Assembly (NCBI GenBank): GCA_040878345.1 | Contig: JBBDML010000031.1 | Coordinates: forward strand, 1-59,726 | Direction: 5' to 3' | Length of the DNA: 59,726 nt | From: ZC4RG35 sp040878345 | GTDB taxonomy: Bacteria; Actinomycetota; Acidimicrobiia; Spongiisociales; ZC4RG35 | Part shown: positions 1 through 8,043 of the stretch, piece after piece | Position numbering within the stretch: the first letter of the stretch is position 1 | Layout of the letters: every line of letters begins with the position of its first letter | Position numbers and translations under genes: made by a program | The notes under the pieces: generated by a model | The model's input: the letters and a program-made list of their open reading frames with translations, nothing else | Told to the model about the DNA's origin: nothing | The model's database searches: none

Positions 1-11
1 AGGGTGCTCAT
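1..11 (-). CDS. Start of next dcw gene, probably ftsI (penicillin-binding protein), truncated by window edge
   Basis: An ATG at 11..9 overlaps the ftsL stop TGA (10..8) in an ATGA arrangement, and the frame continues off the left edge as Met-Ser-Thr. In the conserved dcw order mraZ-rsmH-ftsL the next gene is ftsI/pbpB, the septal transpeptidase. Only three codons are visible, so the identity rests entirely on gene order. Confidence 0.45.
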
Positions 12-394
12 TGGTTGCTTCCGTCCGTCTCCGCCCCGGCGACCACCGGGCTCTGAGTGTCGAGATCCACCAGCAGTTGACGGGTGGTGTGAGGGATCAC
101 CAGGCCCAGGTGCTCGGCAAGGGGTGCGATCCTCGCCGGATTCTCCAGCCGGGCGATCTCCATCTTCAGCTCGAGATTGAGTGTGTGCTGCTCGGCGATG
201 GCCGAATCCAGCTCGGCAAGGTCGAAAGCGGCACGGTCGAGGCTGGTCCGGGCAAACCCCAGACCCAGGAAACCGACCACTGCGATGATCGCCATGATCA
301 TCCACGGGGCGAGGGTGGGCTTTCTCAGCCGGCGGCCGGAGAGGACTCGAAGGCCTTCTTCGGATCGGCGCCTTTGATGGGGCAGCGCGGTCAT
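8..394 (-). CDS. ftsL: FtsL-like cell division protein
   Basis: This 128-residue bitopic protein has a basic N-terminus, one membrane span at about residues 31-49 and a periplasmic heptad-like helix at about 55-88 (leucine/alanine-rich). That is the size and topology of FtsL/DivIC-type septum proteins, which form a complex with FtsB and FtsQ and activate septal peptidoglycan synthesis. FtsL is poorly conserved in sequence, so the call depends on topology and on position directly after rsmH. The ATG at 394 overlaps the rsmH stop by 4 bp, which indicates translational coupling. A longer frame exists upstream but runs inside rsmH and is a shadow. Confidence 0.8.
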   Translation of the reverse strand: MTALPHQRRRSEEGLRVLSGRRLRKPTLAPWMIMAIIAVVGFLGLGFARTSLDRAAFDLAELDSAIAEQHTLNLELKMEIARLENPARIAPLAEHLGLVIPHTTRQLLVDLDTQSPVVAGAETDGSNQ

Positions 395-1347
395 GCCGCC
401 ACCTTCTCCACGGCGCGGAGAACGGCAGAGCGCGCTCGTCGGTTCTGATCGATCTCCTCCGCCGAGGCCCGTACCGACTTTCTGGTCAGGAGCCGCAACT
501 CCGAGGTTCGACCACACCCGCAAACCGGGAGCCCGGGTGGGCATATGCACCCGACCGTCCCGGCGGCGAATCGGGTCTTGACGATCCGATCCTCCAGGGA
601 GTGATAGGAGATGGCGATGACCCGCCCACCGGGGCGGACAAGCTCGATGGCCTGGTCGAGACCCGATGCCACCGCCTCGAGCTCGGCATTGACCGCGATC
701 CTGATCGCTTGAAAGGTGCGTCGGGCGGGATGACNNNNNNNNNNCCCCCCCCCCCCCCCCCCCCCCCCCCGGGCCGCAGGCATTGCCTCTGCGATGACGG
801 TGGACAACCGGGCAGTGGATTCGATAGGGCGCGCCGAGACGATGGCGTCGGCGATACGGGAGGCGAGGGGCTCCTCGCCATGGCGGCGGATGATGTCTGC
901 GATGGCAGCAGCGGGCCACTGGTTCACGATCTCGGCCGCGGTGAGCCCGGCGTCGGGGCCCATCCGCATGTCGAGTGGCCCATCCCGGTGATAGGAGAAG
1001 CCCCTGGCCGCTTCGTCGAGCTGATGCGAGGAGACGCCGAAGTCGAAGAGGACCGCAGCCGGCGGCTCCACGAGATACTCGCCCACCAGGTCTCCGAGGT
1101 CGGCGAAGTTACCTAGGACCACGGTGGCTCCAAAGCCAGCTGCGTTGGCCACCGCTTCGGGGTCACGGTCGATGGCAATGACCCTGATGCGGTCCCCGTA
1201 TTCCTCGATGAGGCGACGGGTGTGACCACCGCCGCCGAATGTGGCGTCGATGACCGTCCCGGGAAGCACCGCCGCCATCAGGGCGACCACCTCATCGACC
1301 AGGACCGGGCTGTGGTAGTCACGATCGGTTGTTCCGTCCTGGTCCAT
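391..1347 (-). CDS. rsmH: 16S rRNA (cytosine1402-N4)-methyltransferase RsmH, interrupted by an assembly gap
   Basis: RsmH (MraW) N4-methylates C1402 of 16S rRNA using S-adenosylmethionine. The SAM-binding loop DATFGGGGHTRR is near residues 34-45 and the family motifs DFGVSSHQLD (about 102-111) and the later HPARRTFQAIRI block are present. The start is the ATG at 1347, which gives the short N-terminus usual before the HSPVL motif. Positions 735-770 are ten N followed by 26 C. The frame is the same on both sides and the family is continuous there apart from a few residues, so the gene is probably intact in the organism. The start codon lies in the 3' arm of a long inverted repeat (1345-1428). 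Confidence 0.93.
   Translation of the reverse strand: MDQDGTTDRDYHSPVLVDEVVALMAAVLPGTVIDATFGGGGHTRRLIEEYGDRIRVIAIDRDPEAVANAAGFGATVVLGNFADLGDLVGEYLVEPPAAVLFDFGVSSHQLDEAARGFSYHRDGPLDMRMGPDAGLTAAEIVNQWPAAAIADIIRRHGEEPLASRIADAIVSARPIESTARLSTVIAEAMPAARGGGGGGGGXXXXHPARRTFQAIRIAVNAELEAVASGLDQAIELVRPGGRVIAISYHSLEDRIVKTRFAAGTVGCICPPGLPVCGCGRTSELRLLTRKSVRASAEEIDQNRRARSAVLRAVEKVAA
735..770. other. Assembly gap: 10 N followed by a 26-base poly-C run
   Basis: Ten undetermined bases (735-744) are followed by 26 consecutive C (745-770) inside rsmH. Read on the coding strand this is poly-G running into N, the typical product of low-signal base calls in two-colour sequencing chemistry. Such a homopolymer would encode a glycine run that does not belong in RsmH. 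It should be treated as artefact, not biology. Confidence 0.93.
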
Positions 1348-1428
1348 TGCCAGCCCCCCGGGCGCTGGTACCAACTGAAAGCGGGCGGAGTCAGGGGCCT
1401 TCCAATTGGTTCCGGGGGGCTGGCAATG
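1345..1428 (-). promoter_or_regulatory. Long inverted repeat in the mraZ-rsmH spacer that includes the rsmH start codon
   Basis: Positions 1345-1361 and 1412-1428 are perfect 17-bp reverse complements (CATTGCCAGCCCCCCGG). Pairing resumes further in, with ACCAA on one side and TTGGT on the other. In the minus-strand mRNA the 3' arm carries a G-run and the rsmH ATG, so a folded stem would hide both the likely ribosome-binding bases and the start codon. It could be a translational control hairpin or a small inserted palindromic element whose end now supplies the start. Confidence 0.75.
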
Positions 1429-1452
1429 AGCCAAGCCCTATCTCGTGACGGT

Positions 1453-1866
1453 TCAGTCCTCCTCATCGACATAGCTCTCATCGCCGGTGGCTCGGTCGGT
1501 CAGGTAACGGTCCTTCTCCCAGAGCTCGATGTGGTTGTAGACACCGAGCACCGCGATCTCGGTGCCTGGCTCGAGGGCGGCGAAAGTGCGCAGATCGGGC
1601 TTGACCATGACCCTCCCCGACTTGTCCAGGTCCTGATGATCGGCGCCGGCGAAAACGGTCCTCGAGAACTGACGGCCCCCGCGGTCCTGTGGTTGGGAGA
1701 CGACCTCGGAGGCCATGTCGCCGAAGACGTCGACCCCGTAGATCATGAGCTGGCCATCCCTGCCCTTGGCGACGACGCACCCCCTCGCCAGCTCGCCTCG
1801 AAACGACGAGGGCAACACCACCCGTCCCTTCTCATCGAGAGAGTGGAAGTACTCGCCGAGAAACAC
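1453..1866 (-). CDS. mraZ: Transcriptional regulator MraZ
   Basis: This 137-residue protein has two SpoVT-AbrB-like halves. The first opens with MFLGEYFHSLDEKGRVVLPSSFR and the second contains LDKSGRVMVKPDLRTFA, both diagnostic of MraZ. MraZ is the first gene of the dcw cluster in most bacteria and binds repeated TGGG boxes in its own promoter to regulate the operon. Start is a GTG at 1866. The C-terminus is acidic (ending VDEED). Spacing to rsmH is 105 bp and is filled mainly by the inverted repeat described separately. Confidence 0.96.
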   Translation of the reverse strand: MFLGEYFHSLDEKGRVVLPSSFRGELARGCVVAKGRDGQLMIYGVDVFGDMASEVVSQPQDRGGRQFSRTVFAGADHQDLDKSGRVMVKPDLRTFAALEPGTEIAVLGVYNHIELWEKDRYLTDRATGDESYVDEED

Positions 1867-1899
1867 GCCTGCTCGCTTCCGTCCGTCCTCATGTCAACT

Positions 1900-1964
1900 C
1901 CCACCATCGGGAGTGGTCGCCACTATGACCCACTTCAACCCACTTGTCAACCCTTTCGGCCCAC
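1900..1964 (-). promoter_or_regulatory. dcw operon promoter with MraZ boxes
   Basis: On the minus strand TTGACA (1950..1945) and CATAGT (1927..1922) are 17 bp apart, a good primary-sigma promoter. GTGGG words at 1943..1939 and 1933..1929 and GTGGC at 1923..1919 are exactly 10 bp apart, the spacing known for MraZ operators, and lie across the spacer and -10. Additional GTGGG words are at 1964..1960 and 1904..1900. A small hairpin (1897-1902 with 1909-1914) would be near the 5' end of the transcript. Confidence 0.82.
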
Positions 1965-2047
1965 ATCATGGAGCGGGCGTGCTACTTCGGCTCCTCGGGC
2001 GGCTCGGGTCGGTCAGAAGGCCAGAGGGCCTGGGTTACCGCCGGGAC

Positions 2048-2551
2048 TCAGGCGGACTCGGCCAGGAGGTAGGGCTGCCAGTCGGGCTCGACCTGGAACC
2101 CGGTGGAGGCATAGATCCAGGCGAAACGACGCGGCGGGCCGGGGGGAGCCTTGAGGTGGAGACCGCTCTCGCTAGGGGTCCGATCACCCTTTCGCACGTT
2201 GCACGATCGGCAACAGGCCACCACGTTCTCCCAGGTGTGGTCGCCCCCGCGTGACCTCGGGGTGACATGGTCGATGGACTCGGCCGGCCCACCGCAGTAC
2301 TGGCACTGGTGTCCATCACGGCCGAAGACGGCGCGACGTGTCACCGGTGCCGACCGGCGATACGGGACTTTGACGTAACGATTGAGCTTGACCACGGAGG
2401 GGATCTGCACCGTCAGGGCCTCGGAGCGCCAGAACTCGTCCTTGGGCACCACCATCGAAGCCCTCTGGGTCAGGACCAGGATCAGGGCACGACGCTCACT
2501 GACCACGGAGAGGGGCTCATAGCTGGCGTTCAATACCAATGACCGTGCCAT
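2048..2551 (-). CDS. HNH endonuclease family protein
   Basis: The 167-residue protein starts at ATG 2551 (MARSLVLNASYEPL) and carries an HNH nuclease core: a CQYCGG zinc knuckle, SIDHVTPRSRGG (catalytic Asp-His), and ENVVACCRSCNVRKG with the second pair of cysteines. The N-terminal LNASYEPLSVVS block is typical of a widely conserved stand-alone actinobacterial and cyanobacterial HNH family. No intron, phage gene or methylase is adjacent. The cellular substrate of this family is not established. A dispersed palindromic element begins 26 bp upstream of its start. Confidence 0.9.
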   Translation of the reverse strand: MARSLVLNASYEPLSVVSERRALILVLTQRASMVVPKDEFWRSEALTVQIPSVVKLNRYVKVPYRRSAPVTRRAVFGRDGHQCQYCGGPAESIDHVTPRSRGGDHTWENVVACCRSCNVRKGDRTPSESGLHLKAPPGPPRRFAWIYASTGFQVEPDWQPYLLAESA

Positions 2552-2577
2552 AACTCTTCGACCTACCCGCCAAGAGG

Positions 2578-2635
2578 CTAGTGGTCTGTCGCTCAATTAA
2601 TGCCCGCGTAGCCATTTTGGGCGACGGGTCGCTAG
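2578..2635. repeat. Dispersed palindromic element, copy 1
   Basis: This 58-bp sequence begins CTAGTGGTCTGTCGCTC and ends with a near-inverse GGGCGACGGGTCGCTAG, so it can fold into a hairpin. Its centre (CAATTAATGC...GTAGCCATTTT) matches the centres of copies at 17448-17500 and 42648-42702. It lies in the spacer upstream of the HNH gene. Confidence 0.85.
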
Positions 2636-2684
2636 CGCCGATCAGGGGTTCTCAAGGCGGCGTCGGCGTCCTTGCCCACCCTCG

Positions 2685-3236
2685 TCAAGCCAGGGTGGAG
2701 GTTGTGGAGGTCACCGCGCCGATGGCCCGACCCACCGCCAGGGTGAGAGCCGACTCCCACCCGATCTCGACATTGGCCGCTCCCATATTCTCCCGGTCTC
2801 CGTCCCACGCCGTCACCATCAGGGCCCCCTCCTCGCCGACCCTGACCCCGATGATCTCCACCGGCACCCTTCCGACCACCTGGCACCAGGCGTCGGCCAC
2901 TCCCTGGGCGATGGCGTGGGGGTTGGCCGCCACCAGGCGGAAGGAGCGGACACTCTTCGACTCGGCCACGACTCGAGCCCCCTGCTCCAGAGGGGTGATG
3001 GTGACCTGGACGCCGAGTGGCTGGGTCTCTACAGCCGGCTCCTGCGCTTCGGGCTCGGGCCCCGGCGACCTGACGCCATAGGCGATCAGGACGGTGCGGA
3101 GTCTCTCCATCACCTCGGACTCGTCGGCGCCTGGGGTGAGTCGGATGTTGATGCCACCACCCTCGTCGGTGAGATCCACCGTGACCGAAGCCACTCCCGG
3201 GATGTCCTCGAGACGATCGGCCAGGTTGGGCATCAT
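2685..3236 (-). CDS. Conserved hypothetical protein, possibly regulatory or metabolic-sensor type
   Basis: I do not recognise this 183-residue protein. It has no membrane segment or signal peptide and appears to have two parts. Residues about 1-50 resemble a small alpha/beta domain (PGVASVTVDLTDEGGGINI). Residues about 85-180 form a second domain of beta strands and helices with AWDGDREN in the middle. A proline/glutamate-rich linker joins them. Start is ATG 3236, which overlaps the stop of the upstream gene as ATGA, so the two are likely co-translated. Confidence 0.7.
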   Translation of the reverse strand: MMPNLADRLEDIPGVASVTVDLTDEGGGINIRLTPGADESEVMERLRTVLIAYGVRSPGPEPEAQEPAVETQPLGVQVTITPLEQGARVVAESKSVRSFRLVAANPHAIAQGVADAWCQVVGRVPVEIIGVRVGEEGALMVTAWDGDRENMGAANVEIGWESALTLAVGRAIGAVTSTTSTLA

Positions 3237-3520
3237 CGACCTTGCCCCGATGCCGGTTGGACTTTGCGGCGGGCCAGGGACCTCATCCGCTTCCGCCACG
3301 CCAGAAACTCGACCAGGTCTCTACTCGGGATGGCAGCATCCGACTCGTAGGCGGTGACGGTCCTCCAGTGGAGGTAGGCGGGGGACGAACCCGGCCCTCC
3401 ATGTCTCCGCATGGCGAGAAGTGCCCTGACTGCCTCCACGAGGAGCATGGGTCGGCGCAAGAGGGCGCCAATGTGGGTTCCCAGCCTCAGCGACTTCCTC
3501 AACTTGCCCTCCCAGCGCAA
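3233..3520 (-). CDS. Small basic hypothetical protein
   Basis: This 95-residue, strongly basic protein (many Arg/Lys at both ends) has a TTG start at 3520 and no recognised domain. The middle (LLRRPMLLVEAVRALLAMRR) could be an amphipathic or membrane-associated helix. It overlaps the following gene by 4 bp and is divergent from the MoxR operon at 3602. The upstream start is uncertain; a Met at about residue 25 is an alternative. Confidence 0.6.
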   Translation of the reverse strand: MRWEGKLRKSLRLGTHIGALLRRPMLLVEAVRALLAMRRHGGPGSSPAYLHWRTVTAYESDAAIPSRDLVEFLAWRKRMRSLARRKVQPASGQGR

Positions 3521-3601
3521 TACCCCTGCTCAAATCCTAGCCCACACAACTCGAAGTAATAGTTAGAGTTTGGCGACAATCCCACGGGAGGATCAGCCGG
3601 C

Positions 3602-4570
3602 TTGTCCGATCAGATCGAGTTCTTTGGCGAGCAATTCCAGAAGATCGTCTCCAACGTCGAGACCGTGATCCAGGGCAAGCGGGAAGTCGTCGAATTGCTT
3701 CTTCTTGCGCTCGTCGCCGAGGGCCACGTACTGGTGGAAGACGTCCCCGGCGTCGGCAAGACCCAATTGGCGAAATCGATGGCGAGGTCCATCGAGGGAG
3801 CCTTCAACCGGATCCAATTCACCCCAGACCTGCTCCCGTCAGACGTCACCGGTGTCTCGGTATGGGATCGGGACCGCCGCCAGTTCGAGTTCAAGCCGGG
3901 CCCGATCTTCGCCAACATCGTGGTCGGCGACGAGATCAACAGGGCCAGTCCCAAGACCCAGTCGGCTCTGCTCGAAGCCATGGAAGAGCGTCAGGTGACA
4001 TCGGACGGGATCACCCGCGAAGTCCCCCTCCCATTCATGGTGCTGGCAACCCAGAACCCACTCGAGCACGAGGGCACCTATCCCCTTCCAGAGGCCCAGC
4101 TCGATCGATTCATGATGCGGGTCGAGATCGGATATCCCGAGAGGCAGAAGGAGCTGGAGATGCTCGATACCCACGGAGTCCGCTCAACGTTCCTCGACCT
4201 CCAGCCGGTGGCGACTGTCGACGACGTCGAGGGTCTCATCGGCATCGCCCGCGAGGTCACCGTCTCCGCCTCGGTGAAGAGCTACATCGTCGACCTGGTC
4301 GGGGCCACCCGTCTCCACCCCGACGCGATGCTGGGAGCCTCACCCCGGTCGGCCCTGTTCCTCCAGCGTCTGGCAAGGGCGCGGGCCGCCTCGAACGGAC
4401 GCGGCTATGCGATGCCTGACGACGTCAAGGCGCTGGCCCAGCCGGTCCTCGAGCATCGAATCGCCCTTCGCCCCGAGGCACAGATGCGTGGTGAGACCGT
4501 GACCGAGCTGATCGACGATCTCCTCAATCGGATGAGGGTCCCCGGGACCACCTCGCGGATCGCAACCTGA
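3602..4570 (+). CDS. MoxR-family AAA+ ATPase
   Basis: This 322-residue AAA+ protein has Walker A GVGKT (residues 50-54), Walker B IVVGDE (105-110) followed by the MoxR hallmark INRASPKTQSALLEAMEE, and sensor 1 ATQNP (about 148-152). MoxR ATPases act as chaperones that mature partner complexes, often together with DUF58/VWA-like proteins. Start is TTG 3602, preceded by GGGAGG about 10 bases upstream. The stop overlaps the ATG of the DUF58 gene (TGATG), so this is the first gene of a three-gene operon. Confidence 0.95.
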   Translation: MSDQIEFFGEQFQKIVSNVETVIQGKREVVELLLLALVAEGHVLVEDVPGVGKTQLAKSMARSIEGAFNRIQFTPDLLPSDVTGVSVWDRDRRQFEFKPGPIFANIVVGDEINRASPKTQSALLEAMEERQVTSDGITREVPLPFMVLATQNPLEHEGTYPLPEAQLDRFMMRVEIGYPERQKELEMLDTHGVRSTFLDLQPVATVDDVEGLIGIAREVTVSASVKSYIVDLVGATRLHPDAMLGASPRSALFLQRLARARAASNGRGYAMPDDVKALAQPVLEHRIALRPEAQMRGETVTELIDDLLNRMRVPGTTSRIAT

Positions 4571-5748
4571 TGCCAACTGTCAGGGGCTGGGCGATGCTCG
4601 GCGCCGGAGCGGCACTTCTCATCCTGTGGTACGTGTTCGGCGATCCCGAGTTGTTGTTGGTCGGCGGGTTCATGATCCTGGCCACGCTCGTCGCCCTGGT
4701 CTTCGTCCACTATCAGCGACCCCATATCGCCATCGCCCGCCAATTGGGTTCGGCCGCGGTCAGCAATGGCGACACCACCACCATCACTCTCCTCCTCGAG
4801 AACGTCGGCCGTCGGCCCGCCTCCAACCTCCGGGTTCAGGATGAGGTCGAGCAGTTGGGCACTGCCAGCTTCGAGATCGCCTCGATTCGCACCGATGAGA
4901 AGGCGTCTGCCGCATATCGGGTCACCGGCCGCCCCAGGGGGGTCTACCAAGTCGGCCCGGCGAGAGGTCACTCGACCGACCCGCTCGGGCTCGCCGAGAT
5001 CACAATCCCCGCCCAGGTTGTGGATCGCCTGGTGGTCTACCCCACTGTCGAGGAGTTCATTGGGTTCCCCATGGTGCGTGGGAAGGACCCGGCCGTCGAC
5101 GCCTCACGCCCCGAGCACAGCCAGAGAGGCGGCGAGGACTTCTACACCCTGAGGGAGTACCAGTTGGGAGACGACTTGCGACGTGTCCACTGGCCCTCCT
5201 CGGCCAAGACCGATGAGCTGATGATCCGCCAGCTGGAAACCCCCTGGCAGTCTCGTGCCCTGGTCCTGCTCGATGTGCGAGAGTCGCCCTACGAGTCTGC
5301 CGATTCCTTCGAAACCGCGGTCTCCGGAGCCGCCAGCGTGGTCTCACATCTGGTCCGCTCCGGGTTCGATGCCGATCTGTGGGCCGGTGAGGCCAACACC
5401 ATCGACGCCTCCCGCTACAACGCCGCGATGGAAAGGCTGGCGCTGGTCGCGGCCGATCCCACGATCGACATCGAGGCAGTGGCCTCCCGGGTGCGCCAGC
5501 GCGGTGGCGGTGGGGCCCTGGTGCTGATCACGGGGGTGCCCGACCGCAGCCTCCTCTCGGTGCACCGGCTCCTCTCCTCGGACTTCGGGAGCACGGTGCT
5601 GATGGGGGTCACCACCACCACCCCTCAGACCGTCATCGGGTTCCATCGCGCCGGGGCGACCACGGTGATGGTCGACCCGGGAGCGGAGTGGAAGACGGCA
5701 TGGCTATCGGCTATGAGGACATCATGGGTCGGCGCCTCGGCCAGCTAG
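4570..5748 (+). CDS. DUF58 domain membrane protein
   Basis: The 392-residue protein has two N-terminal membrane helices (about 8-45), a beta-rich middle and the DUF58 motif near residues 200-217 (GDDLRRVHWPSSAKT). DUF58 proteins have a VWA-like fold and nearly always follow a moxR gene. They are thought to be clients of, or scaffolds for, the MoxR ATPase. Its 3' end overlaps the next gene by up to 61 bp, depending on which start that gene uses. Confidence 0.93.
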   Translation: MPTVRGWAMLGAGAALLILWYVFGDPELLLVGGFMILATLVALVFVHYQRPHIAIARQLGSAAVSNGDTTTITLLLENVGRRPASNLRVQDEVEQLGTASFEIASIRTDEKASAAYRVTGRPRGVYQVGPARGHSTDPLGLAEITIPAQVVDRLVVYPTVEEFIGFPMVRGKDPAVDASRPEHSQRGGEDFYTLREYQLGDDLRRVHWPSSAKTDELMIRQLETPWQSRALVLLDVRESPYESADSFETAVSGAASVVSHLVRSGFDADLWAGEANTIDASRYNAAMERLALVAADPTIDIEAVASRVRQRGGGGALVLITGVPDRSLLSVHRLLSSDFGSTVLMGVTTTTPQTVIGFHRAGATTVMVDPGAEWKTAWLSAMRTSWVGASAS

Positions 5749-8042
5749 CCGGTCTCTACGCCCTGGTCCTCGTCCTTGCCAGACTGGGACGTCTCCTCCA
5801 GTCCGGGCCGGACCTGCCCAGCTGGCACCTGATCCTCATCGCCGCCACCCTCCTGGGGGCCATCGTGTGGTGGCTGATCAGCCAGACCGCGGTCAAGACG
5901 GTGGTGGGCGTCTACTTGTTCGTCCTCGGTGGCCTCATCGTGTTCTTCAGGGTTGCGGTGCCGGCCACCCTGACTGCCGGGGTATTCCCCACCGCCGAGA
6001 CCCTCCCCACGCTCGCCGAGGTGATGGAGACGGCACTCAGGCTGATCCGGTCCGGGGTCCCCCCGGTGTACCCCGAGGCCGGGGTGGTTGCCATCCTCGC
6101 CGTGCTGATGTGGGCCCTGGGCGGGGTGTTCGCCGGCGCCTTGGGCACCGGCCAACTCACCCTGATGATCCTCCCGGCCGGCGTGGTCTACCTCCAGTTC
6201 GCCATATTCGATCGACGACAGGCGGGTATGGGTTGGCTGCTGCTCTCCGGTGCCGGCCTGGTTCTCGCCGTCACCGCAGTGGCACTCCGCAAGAAGGAGC
6301 ACATCGGGCGGGCGAGGGACCGAGCCGGGCGTCCGAAGGCCCACCGGTCCGTTGGGGCCGCTCTGGCCATGTCCGGACTGGTGGGAGCGGTTGCCGTCCT
6401 CACCGCCAACAGCGCAACCGGGATGGTCTCCGAGTATGGGAATGTCCCATGGCGGTCGGGTGTGGGGGGATCGGGACCGGGCACCGGTGGAGTTGCCTTC
6501 GACCGTTTCGTGGATCTGAGACAGCGGCTGCAGAGCCGTGACAACATCCTCCTCTTCAGAGCAACTCTGGGCCCCGACGCACCGCCTGCAAATGAGCTGT
6601 ATTGGAGGATGGAGTCACTCGACGTGTTCGACGGCGTTTCCTGGCGGAGGGGAGGCTCCCAGATCCGAAACTACGAGCCGGGAATACGCATCGGGAACCA
6701 GGATTACATCTACCAAGGGACCACCACCTCGGTCCTGCAGAGGGTCTTCATCTCCCGTCTCTTCGGCGAGTTGGTGCCCACCGCCGGGACCGCCACCGAG
6801 ATCCATCAGATCGATGCCGACGACGTCATCCCTGCAAGATCCTTCAGGGTGGGACGCGACGCCACCATCTACTACCCGTCCGGTCTCCAACCCGATGACA
6901 ACTACCAGGTCGAGACTCAGTTCCCTCTCTACGACGTGGATCTCGGCGCGATGGCCACCGGGGCCGATGGCGCATTGACCCCGATGTTTGCCGCCGCCTC
7001 TGAAGCTGGTCTGTTCGGGGCGGCAGCGGCGCCATTGGATCGTGAGGTGGTTGAGCCCGATGACCTCGGCTCTTTCACCGACCTCCCCGACGAGGTCCCG
7101 GTCCCACTCCGGGGGATCGCCTCCCGGATCACTCGCGGGGCGAGCACCGACTTCGAGCGAGGCTGGATGCTCCAGCATTGGTTCAGGGACAGTGGCGATT
7201 TCACCTACTCGCTCGACGTCTCCACCGGTCATGGCGCCCTGGTCCTGGCCGACTGGCTCGACGACCCTGAGAGCCCCAACTATCGGACCGGCTACTGCGA
7301 GCAGTTCGCGGCATCGATGGCCGTCCTGGGCCGGGTCCTCGGCATCCCGAGCAGGGTGGTCTGGGGCTTCACTCCCGGCACCACCACCGACGTCGACGGG
7401 ATCGAGGTGATCGAGGTGCGTGACACCAACGCTCACGCCTGGGTCGAGATGTGGATCGACGGATTCGGCTGGGTCCGATTCGACCCCACTCCCCGAGGTG
7501 AGTTCCAGCCGGAGAGCCTCACCGCCGCCTTCGACCCGGAGCTCTATGTGCCCGAGGATCTCCCGACAGGCATCGGAGCACCGGAGGCGCCCCCGATAGT
7601 CGACATCGCGCCAGGATTCGTCGACGATGTGGGGACACCGGTCGGAGGGGCGCTCCAGTGGCGTTGGTGGATCCTGGTATTCCCGGCTGCGGCCCTGGTC
7701 CTCTCGATGATCCCGCTGGTCAAGCGGGCACGTCGGAGGGGCAGGCTCCGCCGGGTACGGGAAGGTGACATCACAGCCGCCTGGGACGAGATCGTCGACC
7801 GGCTCACCGACATGGGCGAGCCGGTGGCGATGAGCCTGACACCGCTGGAGTTCGCCAGGGCCACCGACACCGCCCTGCTCCCACTTGCCAGCGAGTACTC
7901 GGCAACCATCTACGGGGGTAGGACCGGCAACGCCCGTGAGACCGACCTTGTCACTGTGGAGTGGTGGATCCAGCGGAGGTTCGAGACCGCCAGACGCCTA
8001 CGCGGAGCCCTCAACCCGCGCTCGCTGCTGAAGCGTCAGTGA
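5688..8042 (+). CDS. TgpA-like membrane transglutaminase-fold protein
   Basis: This protein of about 784 residues has six or more N-terminal membrane helices, a large extracytoplasmic region with a transglutaminase-like domain, another membrane helix (about 655-675) and a cytosolic tail of DUF4129 type. The catalytic triad appears intact: Cys about 537 in RTGYCEQFAAS, His about 583 in DTNAHAWVEMW and Asp about 599 in VRFDPTPRG. Proteins of this architecture are coupled to moxR/DUF58 and are linked to cell-envelope function. GTG 5688 is the longest start; ATG 5700 and ATG 5724 (GAGGA four bases upstream) are alternatives. It is convergent with the MerR gene, one base between stops. Confidence 0.92.
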   Translation: MEDGMAIGYEDIMGRRLGQLAGLYALVLVLARLGRLLQSGPDLPSWHLILIAATLLGAIVWWLISQTAVKTVVGVYLFVLGGLIVFFRVAVPATLTAGVFPTAETLPTLAEVMETALRLIRSGVPPVYPEAGVVAILAVLMWALGGVFAGALGTGQLTLMILPAGVVYLQFAIFDRRQAGMGWLLLSGAGLVLAVTAVALRKKEHIGRARDRAGRPKAHRSVGAALAMSGLVGAVAVLTANSATGMVSEYGNVPWRSGVGGSGPGTGGVAFDRFVDLRQRLQSRDNILLFRATLGPDAPPANELYWRMESLDVFDGVSWRRGGSQIRNYEPGIRIGNQDYIYQGTTTSVLQRVFISRLFGELVPTAGTATEIHQIDADDVIPARSFRVGRDATIYYPSGLQPDDNYQVETQFPLYDVDLGAMATGADGALTPMFAAASEAGLFGAAAAPLDREVVEPDDLGSFTDLPDEVPVPLRGIASRITRGASTDFERGWMLQHWFRDSGDFTYSLDVSTGHGALVLADWLDDPESPNYRTGYCEQFAASMAVLGRVLGIPSRVVWGFTPGTTTDVDGIEVIEVRDTNAHAWVEMWIDGFGWVRFDPTPRGEFQPESLTAAFDPELYVPEDLPTGIGAPEAPPIVDIAPGFVDDVGTPVGGALQWRWWILVFPAAALVLSMIPLVKRARRRGRLRRVREGDITAAWDEIVDRLTDMGEPVAMSLTPLEFARATDTALLPLASEYSATIYGGRTGNARETDLVTVEWWIQRRFETARRLRGALNPRSLLKRQ

Positions 8043-8043
8043 G

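Noticed and set aside
1222..2154. A 310-codon open frame on the plus strand
   Set aside because: It is antisense to rsmH, mraZ and the dcw promoter, and its translation has no recognisable domain. High GC content creates long antisense frames throughout the window.
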